Shown piece after piece: positions 25,536-34,592 of a stretch of DNA of 63,668 bases. The position numbers were made by a program, and so were the translations under genes. The DNA lies in IMG/VR virus record IMGVR_UViG_3300010354_000087, positions 1 through 63,668 of that record. One strand, written 5' to 3'. The stretch is from a virus. The notes beneath the pieces are model-generated. The model was not told where the DNA came from. It made no database searches and saw nothing but the letters and a program-made list of their open reading frames with translations. Every line of letters begins with the position of its first letter. The first letter of the stretch is position 1.

Positions 25536-28500
25536 ATGGCATTAAGTTCACCAGGCGTAGAAGTCAAAGTTATTGACGAATCATTTTATACACCAGCTGA
25601 GCCTGGCACCGTTCCACTGATCGTTGTCGCAACAGCTGATAATAAATCTAACGGCGGAGGCACTGGAATCGCCCCAGGAACACTTAAGGCCAACGCTGGA
25701 GCAGTATATCTTATAACAAGCCAACGAGATCTAGCAGACAATTTCGGAGATCCAATATTTAAAACTGATGTTAGTGGAAATCCAGTTCACGCTGGAGAAC
25801 AAAACGAGTATGGCTTACAAGCAGCTTATAGTTTCCTAGGAGTTAGTAATAGAGCCTATGTGGTCAGAGCTGATGTAGATCTAGGGCAATTGGATGCAAA
25901 AGCAGACGAGCCCGGAAGTGATGCAGCCGGTGGCACACATTGGTTAGATACTCAAGTTAGCAAATTTGGCATATTTGAATGGAACGGTTCTGCAATCACA
26001 GTAACCGGAGGACAAAAATTTACAAATAAAGTTCCTTTAGTTATAACTGAATCTAGCAAAGTAGATAGCAGCACAGGCGCACCTAAGAGTTCTATAGGAC
26101 AATTTGGAGATTATGCCATAGTTAGCACAGATACTAATTCTTCAACACCAAGTCTTACAACTTATCATGGCAACACTTTAGAACATCAGCTATATTATAA
26201 AAAAGCAGGCAGTGGTTGGGTCACAGTTGGTAGCACTGCATGGAGTGGCGGAACACTTGATCTTCAAATAAGTCCGCATACAGACATTCCTTTATGGAAA
26301 ACAGCAGAGACCAACGCACCAACCGGTAGTGTTTGGATTAAGACAACATCACCAAATAATGGTTTGTCATTGTCAGTGAAACGTTTTAATAGCACTACAT
26401 CAGAATGGGAAAAAGTAGCTTGCCCAGTTTACAAAACTGGCCACGCAGCAATTTTTGGAAATGATCCTACAGGCGGTGGATCTAATCTAGCATTAGGTGC
26501 ATTATTTGCTCAGGTTAATCATACTGAAGCATCTACAGAGATTGTTAATTTCAAGCTTTGGAAACGAGGTGCAGTAGGTGCAACAGTTATTACAAGTAAT
26601 ATAATTTTAGACACTACCTTTACAGATTCGACGGTATATACTTTCCAGATGAGAGAAAGTTTACTAGATGGAACTCTTAGCAGTGCATCTACAATAAGCT
26701 TTACTGCATCTGCCGCAGGCGGAACAGCAGAAGGCACCGAGGATGCAGAAGCATTGGCAACTGCAATTAACAATGCAGGTTTTGTTAACGTAGTAGCCGA
26801 GGTTGATTCGCAAAACCGGTTAGTGATTAAGCATTTAAAAGGCGGAGATATGCGCTTTGACAACGGTGGTGGCACCAGCCCATTACCTTTAATATTTGCA
26901 GTGTTTAATTATGAGCCAGGGTCAAATAATTTAGGAAAAACTAGATTCCTGCATGATGCCCCAGACGCAACTAACGAATATATTGCAAGTAACTGGGAAC
27001 CTTTAGTCTATGCTGCTACAAATGATCCTCCTTCTCGCATACCAGAAGATGGACAAATGTGGTATAGTAGTGTAGTTGATGAAGTTGATATTATGGTTCA
27101 TAACGGAACAACTTGGAAAGGATACAGAAACATATATCCTACCACTAATGGTCCTATAGTTGCTGCAAGTCCTCCTGAAACACAAGCCGACGGAGTAACA
27201 GCTCTGGTAGAAGGTGACATATGGGTTGATACTAGCGATCTAGAAAATTTTCCTCAAATTTATGTCTACCGTGCCGCATTGACAACTATCCCAGTGGTTA
27301 AACGTTGGATTAAACGTGATACAACTGATCAAAGCACAGAAGAAGGTGTATTATTTGCAGATGCAAGATGGACAGACGTTGGCGATCTAGCAACAGCAGA
27401 AGCAAGCTCAATTGCTGACCTAGCACTTAGTGACTTTTTAGATCCAGACGCTCCTGATCCTGCACTATATCCAAAAGGTATGTTGTTATGGAACTTGCGT
27501 CGTAGTGGATTTAATGTAAAACAATTTAAGCGCGACTACATAGACACCACAGCAGATAATCCAAGAGATAATGATAGTCCTATGGCTGATTACTACCCTC
27601 ATCGCTGGGTTACTATAAGTAGTAACCAAGATGACGGATCTGGAAGTTTTGGACGTAAAGCTCAACGTAAAGTTGTAGTAAAGGCTTTGCAAGCAGTTGT
27701 TAATAATAATGACGAGCTAAGAGACGAAGAGCGCAGAGTGTTTAACTTGATGGCATGTCCAGGATATCCAGAACTTATAGGTGAATTAATTAATCTAAAC
27801 TATGATAGAGCTTTGACAGCCTTCGTTGTAGGTGACAGTCCTTCAAGACTAAGACCAGGAGCTACTTCATTATTAAGCTGGGCAAGTAATGAAAACTTAG
27901 CAAACGAAGATAATGATATTGGAGCAGTCAGCTACGATGAATATATGGCCATGTATTATCCTTGGGGATTCACAAGTGACAACTTCGGAAATAACGTAGT
28001 AGTTCCTCCAAGTCATATGATGCTAAGAACTATAGCACTTAACGACCAAGTAGCTTATCCTTGGTTCGCACCAGCTGGTGTTAGAAGAGGTGGTATAACT
28101 AATGCAACAAGTGTTGGATATATAACTGCTGAAGGAGAATTCCAAAGTGTAGCGCTTAATACTGGTCAACGCGACACACTATACGAACAAAAAGTTAACC
28201 CAATCACATTCCTAACAGGAACAGGATTAGTTGCCTACGGGCAAAAAACTAGAGCTAGAGCTGCTAGTGCCCTTGATCGTATAAATGTTGCTCGTCTAAT
28301 TGTTTATCTACGTAGACAGTTAAGTATTTTGGCGAAACCGTATATATTTGAACCTAATGATAAAATTACTAGGGATCAAATTAAAGCAGCAGCAGAATCA
28401 TTGTTAGTTGAGCTTGTTGGTCAACGTGCTCTATATGACTACGTAGTAGTGTGTGATGAATCAAATAATACACCTAGTAGAATTGATCGTAACGAATTAT

Positions 28501-28595
28501 GGCTTGATATAGCTATAGAACCTGTAAAAGCAGTTGAATTCATTTACATTCCGTTACGTATCAAGAATACCGGCGAAATAGCAAGCTTAGGCTAA
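25536..28595 (+). CDS. gp18: Tail sheath protein gp18-like, enlarged
   Basis: 1,019 residues (T4 gp18: 659). N-terminus ALSSPGVEVKVIDESFYTPA and TVPLIVVATADNK are typical of T4-like sheath subunits. The C-terminal half has NVARLIVYLRRQLSILAKPY and a final ALYDYVVVCDESNN and IEPVKAVEFIYIPLRI, the conserved sheath core that forms the interlocking C-terminal arm. The middle (residues about 130-640) is expanded with repeated Trp/Asp/Thr-rich segments (for example DGQMWYSS and GDIWVDTSDL), probably surface-exposed domains. Late-type TAAATA at 25498 and GGAG at 25524. Subunits contract during DNA delivery. Confidence 0.9.
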   Translation: MALSSPGVEVKVIDESFYTPAEPGTVPLIVVATADNKSNGGGTGIAPGTLKANAGAVYLITSQRDLADNFGDPIFKTDVSGNPVHAGEQNEYGLQAAYSFLGVSNRAYVVRADVDLGQLDAKADEPGSDAAGGTHWLDTQVSKFGIFEWNGSAITVTGGQKFTNKVPLVITESSKVDSSTGAPKSSIGQFGDYAIVSTDTNSSTPSLTTYHGNTLEHQLYYKKAGSGWVTVGSTAWSGGTLDLQISPHTDIPLWKTAETNAPTGSVWIKTTSPNNGLSLSVKRFNSTTSEWEKVACPVYKTGHAAIFGNDPTGGGSNLALGALFAQVNHTEASTEIVNFKLWKRGAVGATVITSNIILDTTFTDSTVYTFQMRESLLDGTLSSASTISFTASAAGGTAEGTEDAEALATAINNAGFVNVVAEVDSQNRLVIKHLKGGDMRFDNGGGTSPLPLIFAVFNYEPGSNNLGKTRFLHDAPDATNEYIASNWEPLVYAATNDPPSRIPEDGQMWYSSVVDEVDIMVHNGTTWKGYRNIYPTTNGPIVAASPPETQADGVTALVEGDIWVDTSDLENFPQIYVYRAALTTIPVVKRWIKRDTTDQSTEEGVLFADARWTDVGDLATAEASSIADLALSDFLDPDAPDPALYPKGMLLWNLRRSGFNVKQFKRDYIDTTADNPRDNDSPMADYYPHRWVTISSNQDDGSGSFGRKAQRKVVVKALQAVVNNNDELRDEERRVFNLMACPGYPELIGELINLNYDRALTAFVVGDSPSRLRPGATSLLSWASNENLANEDNDIGAVSYDEYMAMYYPWGFTSDNFGNNVVVPPSHMMLRTIALNDQVAYPWFAPAGVRRGGITNATSVGYITAEGEFQSVALNTGQRDTLYEQKVNPITFLTGTGLVAYGQKTRARAASALDRINVARLIVYLRRQLSILAKPYIFEPNDKITRDQIKAAAESLLVELVGQRALYDYVVVCDESNNTPSRIDRNELWLDIAIEPVKAVEFIYIPLRIKNTGEIASLG

Positions 28596-28611
28596 TTTAG
28601 GAGAAAAATAA

Positions 28612-29253
28612 ATGGCAATCGCTTCTTTATCAAAATTTACAGTACCGTTGGCTACTAACCAGAGTGCAACATCTCAAGGGATGCTGATGCCTAAGCTTAA
28701 ATATCGCTTTAGAGTGACATTTGTTGCTTTTGGCGCAGGCGGAGTTGATGGTATTAATGAACTTACAAAACAAGTTATTGATGTAACTAGACCTAATGTT
28801 CAGTTTCAAAATGTCCCCATTGATGTATATAACAGCAAGGTTAACTATGCTGGAAAACATACATGGCAACCTATGACTATCAACCTACGTGATGATGCTA
28901 ACGGCAATATCAGCAAAATGGTAGGCGAACAGTTACAGAAACAATTCGACTTTTTAGAACAAAGTTCAGCAGCATCAGCAAGTAACTATAAATTCCAAAC
29001 TAACGTTGAAATATTAGACGGACAAAATGGTATTGATGGTTCAGGATTTGTGCTTGAAACTTGGGAAATTTATGGATGTTATCTACAAACAGTTAACTAT
29101 CAAAATTTAGCCTACAGTGATAGCAACCCTGCTACAATTGCGTTAACAATACAAATGGATAATTGTATTCAAACACCTAATGGAACAGGTGTAGGGGCCG
29201 TCGTTGCTCGTACAATTGGAGAATTTGCAACTGGAACAGCTGGGCTAGGTTAA
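28612..29253 (+). CDS. gp19: Tail tube protein gp19-like
   Basis: 213 residues, preceded by TAGGAG. Placed directly after the sheath gene as in T4. Segments LKYRFRVTFVAFG, TRPNVQFQNVPIDVYNSK and TWQPMTINLRDD, followed by WEIYGCYLQTVNYQNLAYSD, match the tail-tube beta-barrel of T4-like phages. It forms stacked hexameric rings around which the sheath assembles. A strong intrinsic terminator follows at 29268-29297, closing the sheath-tube transcription unit. Confidence 0.85.
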   Translation: MAIASLSKFTVPLATNQSATSQGMLMPKLKYRFRVTFVAFGAGGVDGINELTKQVIDVTRPNVQFQNVPIDVYNSKVNYAGKHTWQPMTINLRDDANGNISKMVGEQLQKQFDFLEQSSAASASNYKFQTNVEILDGQNGIDGSGFVLETWEIYGCYLQTVNYQNLAYSDSNPATIALTIQMDNCIQTPNGTGVGAVVARTIGEFATGTAGLG

Positions 29254-29267
29254 ACTTACTTTTCTTC

Positions 29268-29297
29268 AAAAAAAAGCGCCTCTGAGGCGCTTTTTTT
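29268..29297 (+). terminator. Intrinsic terminator after tail tube
   Basis: A-run, then AGCGCC / GGCGCT stem around a TCTGA loop, then seven or more Ts. Could act in both directions; ends the sheath-tube unit. Confidence 0.85.
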
Positions 29298-29328
29298 GTA
29301 TAGAAGTTATATACGTAGTTTATTTTAC

Positions 29329-29336
29329 TATAAATA
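29329..29336 (+). promoter_or_regulatory. Perfect T4-type late promoter, leaderless
   Basis: TATAAATA, the T4 late consensus. The usual start six bases after the last A falls on the ATG at 29342. Confidence 0.7.
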
Positions 29337-29341
29337 TTAAT

Positions 29342-30424
29342 ATGACTAGTAAAAGTAATAGTTGGTTTATAAACAACTTAACAAGTCCCAAAGGACAGTT
29401 AGGAGACTTTCGTCATGCAGCCCGTCTATTTGACGATGATGATATACGACTGGCTCCTAAGTTAAAATTTCAATATCATGTTAATTTCAGTATTAATCCC
29501 CAGGCCCTAAAAAGTTTAAATTTTACCTTCAGACATCAACAAGAATTTAATATGTTGGTCAAGACAGCAGAGTTACCTAAATTTAGCATACAAACAGACA
29601 AATTAAATCAATACAATAGAAGAAAAGTAACTCAAGTAAAAATTGACTATCAACCTGTAAATATTACGTTTCATGAAGATAACTTTAATGTTGTGAGAAT
29701 GTTGTGGGAATCTTACTATAGCTACTATTATGCAGATAATGACGCTGCTAAAATTTATGGTAATTATAATAGAACAGCTATGCTGAATGGTAATTTCATC
29801 AAAACTCCATATGGATTCGATAACGGAAGCCATATACCTTTCTTTAATAATATTTCAATATACCTTATGGCAAGACATAGTTGGAGTAGTGCCAAATTAA
29901 TTAATCCTGTTATTACGCAATTTACTCATGATACAATGAATCATGCAGATAGTAATCCTGCTCAAAACTCTATGCAACTTGACTACGAAGCAGTAACATA
30001 TGACTATGGTCAAGTTAGTAGAAATAATCCGCCAGGATTCGCGGCAGATCATTATGATCATACTCCTAGCCCATTAAGTTTAGCAGGAGGAGGCACAGCT
30101 ACAGTATTTGGCTCAGGCGGAGTTTTAGCAGGAGCAAGCACTGTGTTTGGTAATATTGCTAGCGGAAAAGCTTTTGAAAGTCCTGCAAACTTCCTTACTA
30201 CTGCTATCCAAACTATAAACACTTATCAGAATGCCAAAAGTCTTACTAAAGCTGGTGTTAAGAATGAGTTTACAAATATAGCTGTTAGAGGACTACAAAA
30301 TGTAGCTAGAGCTAATCCAGGATCTATTAATAATACAGTTTTTCCTATTAACGATACTGGAAATCAAAACGTTCTATTAGCTAAACCTTATTCAAGCGCC
30401 GTTGACATAGGAGCTGGTCCTTGA
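29342..30424 (+). CDS. Tail-tube-fold protein, gp54-like tube initiator candidate
   Basis: 360 residues. The N-terminal two thirds read like a tube-fold paralogue of gp19: PKLKFQYHVNFSINPQALK, LVKTAELPKFSIQTDKLNQY, RKVTQVKIDYQPVNITFHED and LWESYYSYYYADND. The C-terminal third is Gly/Ala/Asn-rich. In T4 the tube-like proteins other than gp19 are gp48 and gp54, which initiate tube assembly on the baseplate; gp54 (320 aa) fits best by size, but gp48 is an alternative. TATAAATA at 29329-29336 puts the predicted transcription start at the ATG, with no Shine-Dalgarno. Confidence 0.6.
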   Translation: MTSKSNSWFINNLTSPKGQLGDFRHAARLFDDDDIRLAPKLKFQYHVNFSINPQALKSLNFTFRHQQEFNMLVKTAELPKFSIQTDKLNQYNRRKVTQVKIDYQPVNITFHEDNFNVVRMLWESYYSYYYADNDAAKIYGNYNRTAMLNGNFIKTPYGFDNGSHIPFFNNISIYLMARHSWSSAKLINPVITQFTHDTMNHADSNPAQNSMQLDYEAVTYDYGQVSRNNPPGFAADHYDHTPSPLSLAGGGTATVFGSGGVLAGASTVFGNIASGKAFESPANFLTTAIQTINTYQNAKSLTKAGVKNEFTNIAVRGLQNVARANPGSINNTVFPINDTGNQNVLLAKPYSSAVDIGAGP

Positions 30425-30795
30425 TAAACAAACAAAATTTACCTTCTCAAGAAGCAAAAAATAGCGACGAAGCAGTAAGGAGCTTTTTTGATAGCTATTT
30501 TTTACATCAAATTACCTTTCCTAGTAATCAAATAGATGCGGTGGTAGGGCATTTTTTAAAACGTGGATTTGATGAACTAGCTGCAAAAAGCACTGCAATT
30601 GTATTGTTAAATCAAAGTAAGTTAGAAAATATAAATGTGTTTAGCTTAATTGACACATTAAAAGGATTAACTGACCAGCAATTAAGCGGGGTAGTAGCAG
30701 AAGTATTGAATACTTATAGAGAAAAAACTAGCAGCCTGGGTTTTAGAGATGTTAATATTGTTGAAAATTACGAAAGCAGAAATATTCGTCAATGA
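30421..30795 (+). CDS. Conserved helical phage protein, unknown function
   Basis: 124 residues with a TTG start overlapping the preceding stop (TTGA); no nearer ATG preserves the N-terminal segment. Helical, with FDSYFLHQITFPSNQIDAVV, a KSTAIVLLNQSKLENINVF segment and LTDQQLSGVVAEVLNTYR. I recall similar small proteins beside terminase/completion genes in marine T4-like phages, but no function. Sits between the tube-like gene and gp4, both coupled by 4-nt overlaps. Confidence 0.55.
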   Translation: MINKQNLPSQEAKNSDEAVRSFFDSYFLHQITFPSNQIDAVVGHFLKRGFDELAAKSTAIVLLNQSKLENINVFSLIDTLKGLTDQQLSGVVAEVLNTYREKTSSLGFRDVNIVENYESRNIRQ

Positions 30796-31223
30796 AAAGA
30801 CATTATGCTCAAGGTAAATTTAGTATAACTAATCCTGAAAAATATGTAGGTAATCATCAACCTACTTATAGAAGTAGTTGGGAATGGAGTTTTATGAGAT
30901 TTTGTGATACCAACCCTAACATAATAAAATGGGCCAGCGAAGCAATTAAAATTCCATACAAAGATCCGTTTACAGGTAGGCAAACAATTTATGTTCCTGA
31001 TTTTTTTATTCAATACACAGATAGAAATAATAAAATAAACACTGAGTTAATAGAAGTTAAACCTATAAATCAAACTTTAAAAGAACATGTAGGGAAAAGT
31101 AAAAATAATCAAATTCAATTTGCTAAAAATCAATATAAATGGAGAGCTGCAAACGAGTGGTGTGCTAAACAAGGAATACGTTTTAGAATCTTAACCGAAA
31201 ATGACTTATTCTCTAATAGATAA
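30792..31223 (+). CDS. gp4: Head completion protein gp4-like (PD-(D/E)xK fold)
   Basis: 143 residues (T4 gp4: 150). Shared with T4 are the pattern Y-x-G-N-x-x-x-x-TYRSSWE, an NPNIIKWASEAIKIPY segment, and a C-terminal WRAANEWCAKQGIRFRILTE. A restriction-endonuclease-like core is visible: D70 in VPDFF and E88-V-K90 in ELIEVKP. gp4 (gp50/gp65 in older naming) is needed to finish DNA-filled heads before tail joining. ATGA overlap upstream. Confidence 0.82.
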   Translation: MKRHYAQGKFSITNPEKYVGNHQPTYRSSWEWSFMRFCDTNPNIIKWASEAIKIPYKDPFTGRQTIYVPDFFIQYTDRNNKINTELIEVKPINQTLKEHVGKSKNNQIQFAKNQYKWRAANEWCAKQGIRFRILTENDLFSNR

Positions 31224-31231
31224 GTATTATT

Positions 31232-31702
31232 ATGAAAAAATTAGAAGAAATTTTAAATTTACCGGAATCTAAAACTGTAATTAAAAAAGCAGAAAAAGAA
31301 GAGCTCAAGCAAGCCAACAAAACTGCATTAAGAGACATTAGTGAATTTGATAAAATAAGTGCAGCTTTACCTCAGGTTAAAGGCCTAGGAGATATGAGCG
31401 ACGGTGAATTTGATAGTCTAGCACAACGAGCTACTGATGCATTTGATGATCTTATGGATCTTGGCATGAACGTAGAAGCTCGATATAGTGGACGGGTATT
31501 TGAAGTTGCTAGCACAATGTTAAAAAATGCTATTGATGCTAAAGCAGCTAAGATAGATAAAAAATTAAAAATGATTGAGTTACAAATAAAGAAAGAAAAA
31601 TTAGATAAAGAAACTGTTAACGACAGCATCGATATAAGCGGAACAGGTGTAATTGTTAGTGATAGAAATAGCCTAATTGAAAAACTTAAGAATATGAAAT
31701 AA
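31232..31702 (+). CDS. gp16: Terminase small subunit gp16-like
   Basis: 156 residues, mostly helical. The central region MSDGEFDSLAQRATDAFDDL, then DLGMNVEARYSGRVFEVAST, MLKNAIDAKAAKIDKKLKMI and ELQIKKEKLD matches the coiled-coil oligomerisation core of marine T4-like gp16. Its position just upstream of the large terminase (with two unknown genes between) supports this. gp16 forms rings that regulate gp17 ATPase and DNA recognition. Confidence 0.7.
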   Translation: MKKLEEILNLPESKTVIKKAEKEELKQANKTALRDISEFDKISAALPQVKGLGDMSDGEFDSLAQRATDAFDDLMDLGMNVEARYSGRVFEVASTMLKNAIDAKAAKIDKKLKMIELQIKKEKLDKETVNDSIDISGTGVIVSDRNSLIEKLKNMK

Positions 31703-31705
31703 ATA
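31700..31705 (+). promoter_or_regulatory. Late promoter core for the 31724 gene
   Basis: AATAAATA 19 nt before ATG 31724, with AGGA between. Overlaps the gp16 stop codon region. Confidence 0.4.
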
Positions 31706-31723
31706 TATTATTAGGATCACGGT

Positions 31724-32329
31724 ATGAAATCTTTTAAAGAATATCTAGTAGAAAGCCAAGAAGAAAAAATTTACAGTTTTAAGCTAAAAGTTGCCGGTGA
31801 ACTTCCAGATAACTTCGAGGACGTTGTCGAAAATTGTATGAAAAAATACGAATGTTGTAAATTTTCAAAAAGTAAAACTGTTCCAATTCAAGAAAATCTT
31901 CCAGATTTCCCTGATTTAAAAAATTTAGAAGTTAGTGTGTATGATATAGAATGTAAATATCCAACAACTAGCAGTGTCTTAACTAGCTATATTGCTGAGC
32001 ATACTGGCATGCCTGTAAATGCAGTAAAGGTTAGAAGTCTTAGAGAAGAAGAGGCAGCAACAATCGAGGAAAATCCCGAAACATCAGGCGGAAAACCTTT
32101 GATTGGACAATGTGATTTTCCTAAAGTTAACCACCAAGATATTGTAGGTGAAAAACATATGTCTAGTTTTCTAAAAGAACTAGCAAAAGAACGTAAGAAA
32201 AATGAACCACAGCCTTATAAAGGGGTAAACGATCAACTTCTTGCAAAAAAAGCCCCTAAGGAAAAAGCTAATGAAATGGCTAAACCTGGGCCTGCTCGTA
32301 GTGCCTTAAAAGCCTATAGTAGTAAATAA
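31724..32329 (+). CDS. Unknown protein with capsid-targeting-like N-terminus
   Basis: 201 residues. Start MKSFKEYLVES is very like the capsid-targeting peptide of T4 internal proteins. The following domain (residues 15-120: YSFKLKVAGELPDNFEDVVE, CKFSKSKTVPIQE, SVYDIECKYPTTSSVLTSYI) looks like a small alpha/beta fold. The C-terminal 70 residues are Lys/Pro-rich and end in SALKAYSSK. Preceded by a late-type TAAATA (31700-31705) and AGGA. Possible head-internal or assembly protein, inferred. Confidence 0.5.
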   Translation: MKSFKEYLVESQEEKIYSFKLKVAGELPDNFEDVVENCMKKYECCKFSKSKTVPIQENLPDFPDLKNLEVSVYDIECKYPTTSSVLTSYIAEHTGMPVNAVKVRSLREEEAATIEENPETSGGKPLIGQCDFPKVNHQDIVGEKHMSSFLKELAKERKKNEPQPYKGVNDQLLAKKAPKEKANEMAKPGPARSALKAYSSK

Positions 32330-32338
32330 GGAATCAAT

Positions 32339-32932
32339 ATGAATTTCCAAGAATTATTAAACCGAATGAAGCAGCTAGATCAGCCTATGATCGAGGAGCC
32401 TAACGAAGGCAATGCCTATGGACAAGCAGTTCAAAATACGCCCCCTGGCGAGGAAATAAAAATTAATGGTAAAGGAACTGGAGATATTAAACGAGAAGCA
32501 GCCTTATCAAATGAGTGTGGACCTGACATGGGTCCTAGTCCTATGAAACAACAGGATAATGTCAGTATGAACGTCAGTATGAATGGTAGTGGTGCAGGCG
32601 GAATTCGAGATCTTATAGATATTCTTAAAAACATAGATGCTGCTCACGGTGGTGGCAATGACGACCTGGGCGCTTTGATTGGCAAAATGGACCATCCACA
32701 CGATGATGAACACGGCGATATGGGTGCTAAAAAAGGTGTAGTGATAGGTGATGATCAGCCCGTTGATGAATTTGCCAATGAGCCTTCAGAACAAAATCTT
32801 CCATTACCCATGGCAGGCGATGATCTGCATAAACCACACGGAAATTATCCAGCTACACAACCAGGAGATAATCCTATGGCAGTTGCTAGAATCCGCGAAG
32901 GTCTACAAAGCTTATATCAAAAATATCAATAA
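32339..32932 (+). CDS. Unknown acidic His/Asp-rich phage protein
   Basis: 197 residues, AAGGAA at 32328-32333. N-terminal helix MNFQELLNRMKQLDQPM, a Met/Gly/Asn-rich middle, a His/Asp-rich stretch (KMDHPHDDEHGD near residue 120) and a C-terminal helix VARIREGLQSLYQKYQ. Mostly disordered-looking. The terminal helix pattern recurs in other unknown proteins of this phage (34593, 62311). A terminator follows. Function unknown; late head/packaging context. Confidence 0.5.
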   Translation: MNFQELLNRMKQLDQPMIEEPNEGNAYGQAVQNTPPGEEIKINGKGTGDIKREAALSNECGPDMGPSPMKQQDNVSMNVSMNGSGAGGIRDLIDILKNIDAAHGGGNDDLGALIGKMDHPHDDEHGDMGAKKGVVIGDDQPVDEFANEPSEQNLPLPMAGDDLHKPHGNYPATQPGDNPMAVARIREGLQSLYQKYQ

Positions 32933-32949
32933 CTTTAAACAAGTTTCTA

Positions 32950-32975
32950 AATAGGCTCATTGAGCCTATTTTTTT
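32950..32975 (+). terminator. Intrinsic terminator before large terminase
   Basis: AATAGGCTC (32950-32958) pairs with GAGCCTATT (32962-32970), followed by Ts to 32975. Just upstream of the gp17 late promoter. Confidence 0.8.
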
Positions 32976-32977
32976 CT

Positions 32978-32983
32978 TAAATA
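32978..32983 (+). promoter_or_regulatory. Late promoter core for gp17, leaderless
   Basis: TTAAATA abutting the terminator T-run; last A is 5 nt from ATG 32988. No Shine-Dalgarno. Confidence 0.55.
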
Positions 32984-32987
32984 TATA

Positions 32988-34580
32988 ATGGCTGGTAAAA
33001 GTTTAGATGGTGTCTTAATAAAAAAAGCACATAAGCAAACCTCATTTACAAATGAGCATATTGAGGATTTGATGAAATGTAGTGCAGATAATGGCTATCA
33101 TTATTTTTGCGAAAACTTTTTTTATATTCAGCATCCTGTAAAAGGAAAGCTCTTATTTGAACCTTTTAGTTACCAAACACGTTTATTAGATGCATATCAT
33201 TTTCACAGATTTAATGTAAACTTATTACCACGTCAAATGGGTAAAACTACTTGTGCCGCAGGATATCTGCTTTGGTATGCAATGTTTCACCCTGATCAAA
33301 CTATCTTAATTTCAGCACACAAATACACAGGGTCACAGGAAATTATGCAGCGTATTCGATATGGATACGAACTTTGTCCTGATCACATACGCTGTGGTGT
33401 AACAAACTATAACAAAGGTAGCATAGAATTTGACAACGGCAGTCGTATTGTAAGCACAACTACTACTGAAAACACAGGACGAGGTATGAGTATTAGTTTA
33501 CTCTACTGTGACGAGTTTGCGTTTGTGCCACCTAATATTGCTGCTGAATTTTGGACCTCAATAAGTCCTACACTAGCAACTGGTGGTAAATGTATTATTA
33601 CTAGCACACCTAATAGTGACGAAGATACATTTGCTATGATATGGAAGGAAGCTAACAAGAAATTTGATGATTACGGTAATGAAAGAGAAGTAGGAGTAAA
33701 TGGATTTTATCCATTTACTTGTAAATGGGATGAGCATCCCGATAGGGACGACGCCTGGGCCACAGAAGAACGGGGACGCATTGGAGAAGAACGTTTTCGA
33801 CGTGAATATAATTGTGAATTTTTAATCTACGACGAAACACTGATTAATAGCATTCACCTCGCAGGTATGGAAGGAAAGCAACCTCTTTATAATGTTGGAC
33901 AAATTAGATGGTATAAAGAACCTAATAAAGATTGTCTTTATGCTATAGCACTTGACCCTAGTCTAGGCACAGGAGGTAACAATGCTGCTATAGAAATCTT
34001 CGAATTACCTAGCTTCACTCAAGTTGGCGAATGGCAGCATAATTTAACTCCTATAAGTCAGCAGGTAAAAATACTTAGAGACATACTAAAATATATACTA
34101 GAATGTATCGGTGAAGATAATATTAATAATATTTTTTGGAGTATAGAAAATAATAATATAGGAGAAGCAGGGCTAATCTGTATTCGAGACTTAGGAGAAG
34201 AAAGCTTTCCTGGACTGTTTATAAGTGAACCAATGAGAAAAGGCCATGTAAGAAAATTTAGAAAAGGCTTTAATACCACACATAAAACTAAAATTAGTGC
34301 TTGTGCTCGTTTAAAATATCTCATAGAATCTAATAAAATGTCTATTGCCAGTAAACCATTAATTTCAGAACTCAAGTCCTTCATAGCAAGTGGTATTACA
34401 TTTAAAGGTAAATTAGAAGAAGAGGACGACTTAGTAGCGGCCTGTCTTCTTATAGTAAGAATGAGTCAAGTTTTAGCTGATTGGGACAGCAGAGTATTTG
34501 ATGTCTATAGCACAAATGAAGCTTACGACGAAGAAGATTTTGAACCTCCTATGCCAATATTCATTTCCTCAACCCTTTGA
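32988..34580 (+). CDS. gp17: Terminase large subunit gp17
   Basis: 530 residues. N-terminal ATPase with Walker A RQMGKTT at about 82-88, Walker B LLYCDEFAF at about 170-178 and the coupling segment CIITSTPN. C-terminal RNase-H-like nuclease begins with IALDPSLGTGG at about 320. This motor packages DNA into proheads at the portal and cuts concatemers. It begins directly behind a TAAATA motif (5 nt to the ATG) and a terminator, with no Shine-Dalgarno, so a leaderless late transcript is likely. Confidence 0.93.
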   Translation: MAGKSLDGVLIKKAHKQTSFTNEHIEDLMKCSADNGYHYFCENFFYIQHPVKGKLLFEPFSYQTRLLDAYHFHRFNVNLLPRQMGKTTCAAGYLLWYAMFHPDQTILISAHKYTGSQEIMQRIRYGYELCPDHIRCGVTNYNKGSIEFDNGSRIVSTTTTENTGRGMSISLLYCDEFAFVPPNIAAEFWTSISPTLATGGKCIITSTPNSDEDTFAMIWKEANKKFDDYGNEREVGVNGFYPFTCKWDEHPDRDDAWATEERGRIGEERFRREYNCEFLIYDETLINSIHLAGMEGKQPLYNVGQIRWYKEPNKDCLYAIALDPSLGTGGNNAAIEIFELPSFTQVGEWQHNLTPISQQVKILRDILKYILECIGEDNINNIFWSIENNNIGEAGLICIRDLGEESFPGLFISEPMRKGHVRKFRKGFNTTHKTKISACARLKYLIESNKMSIASKPLISELKSFIASGITFKGKLEEEDDLVAACLLIVRMSQVLADWDSRVFDVYSTNEAYDEEDFEPPMPIFISSTL

Positions 34581-34586
34581 TAAATA
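34581..34586 (+). promoter_or_regulatory. Late promoter core for the 34593 gene, leaderless
   Basis: GATAAATA overlapping the gp17 stop (TGA 34578-34580 region); last A is 7 nt from ATG 34593. No Shine-Dalgarno. Confidence 0.5.
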
Positions 34587-34592
34587 TAAAGT

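Noticed and set aside
26519-26875. 118-codon minus-strand frame inside tail sheath
   Set aside because: Fully inside gp18, composition typical of an antisense shadow; no start signals.
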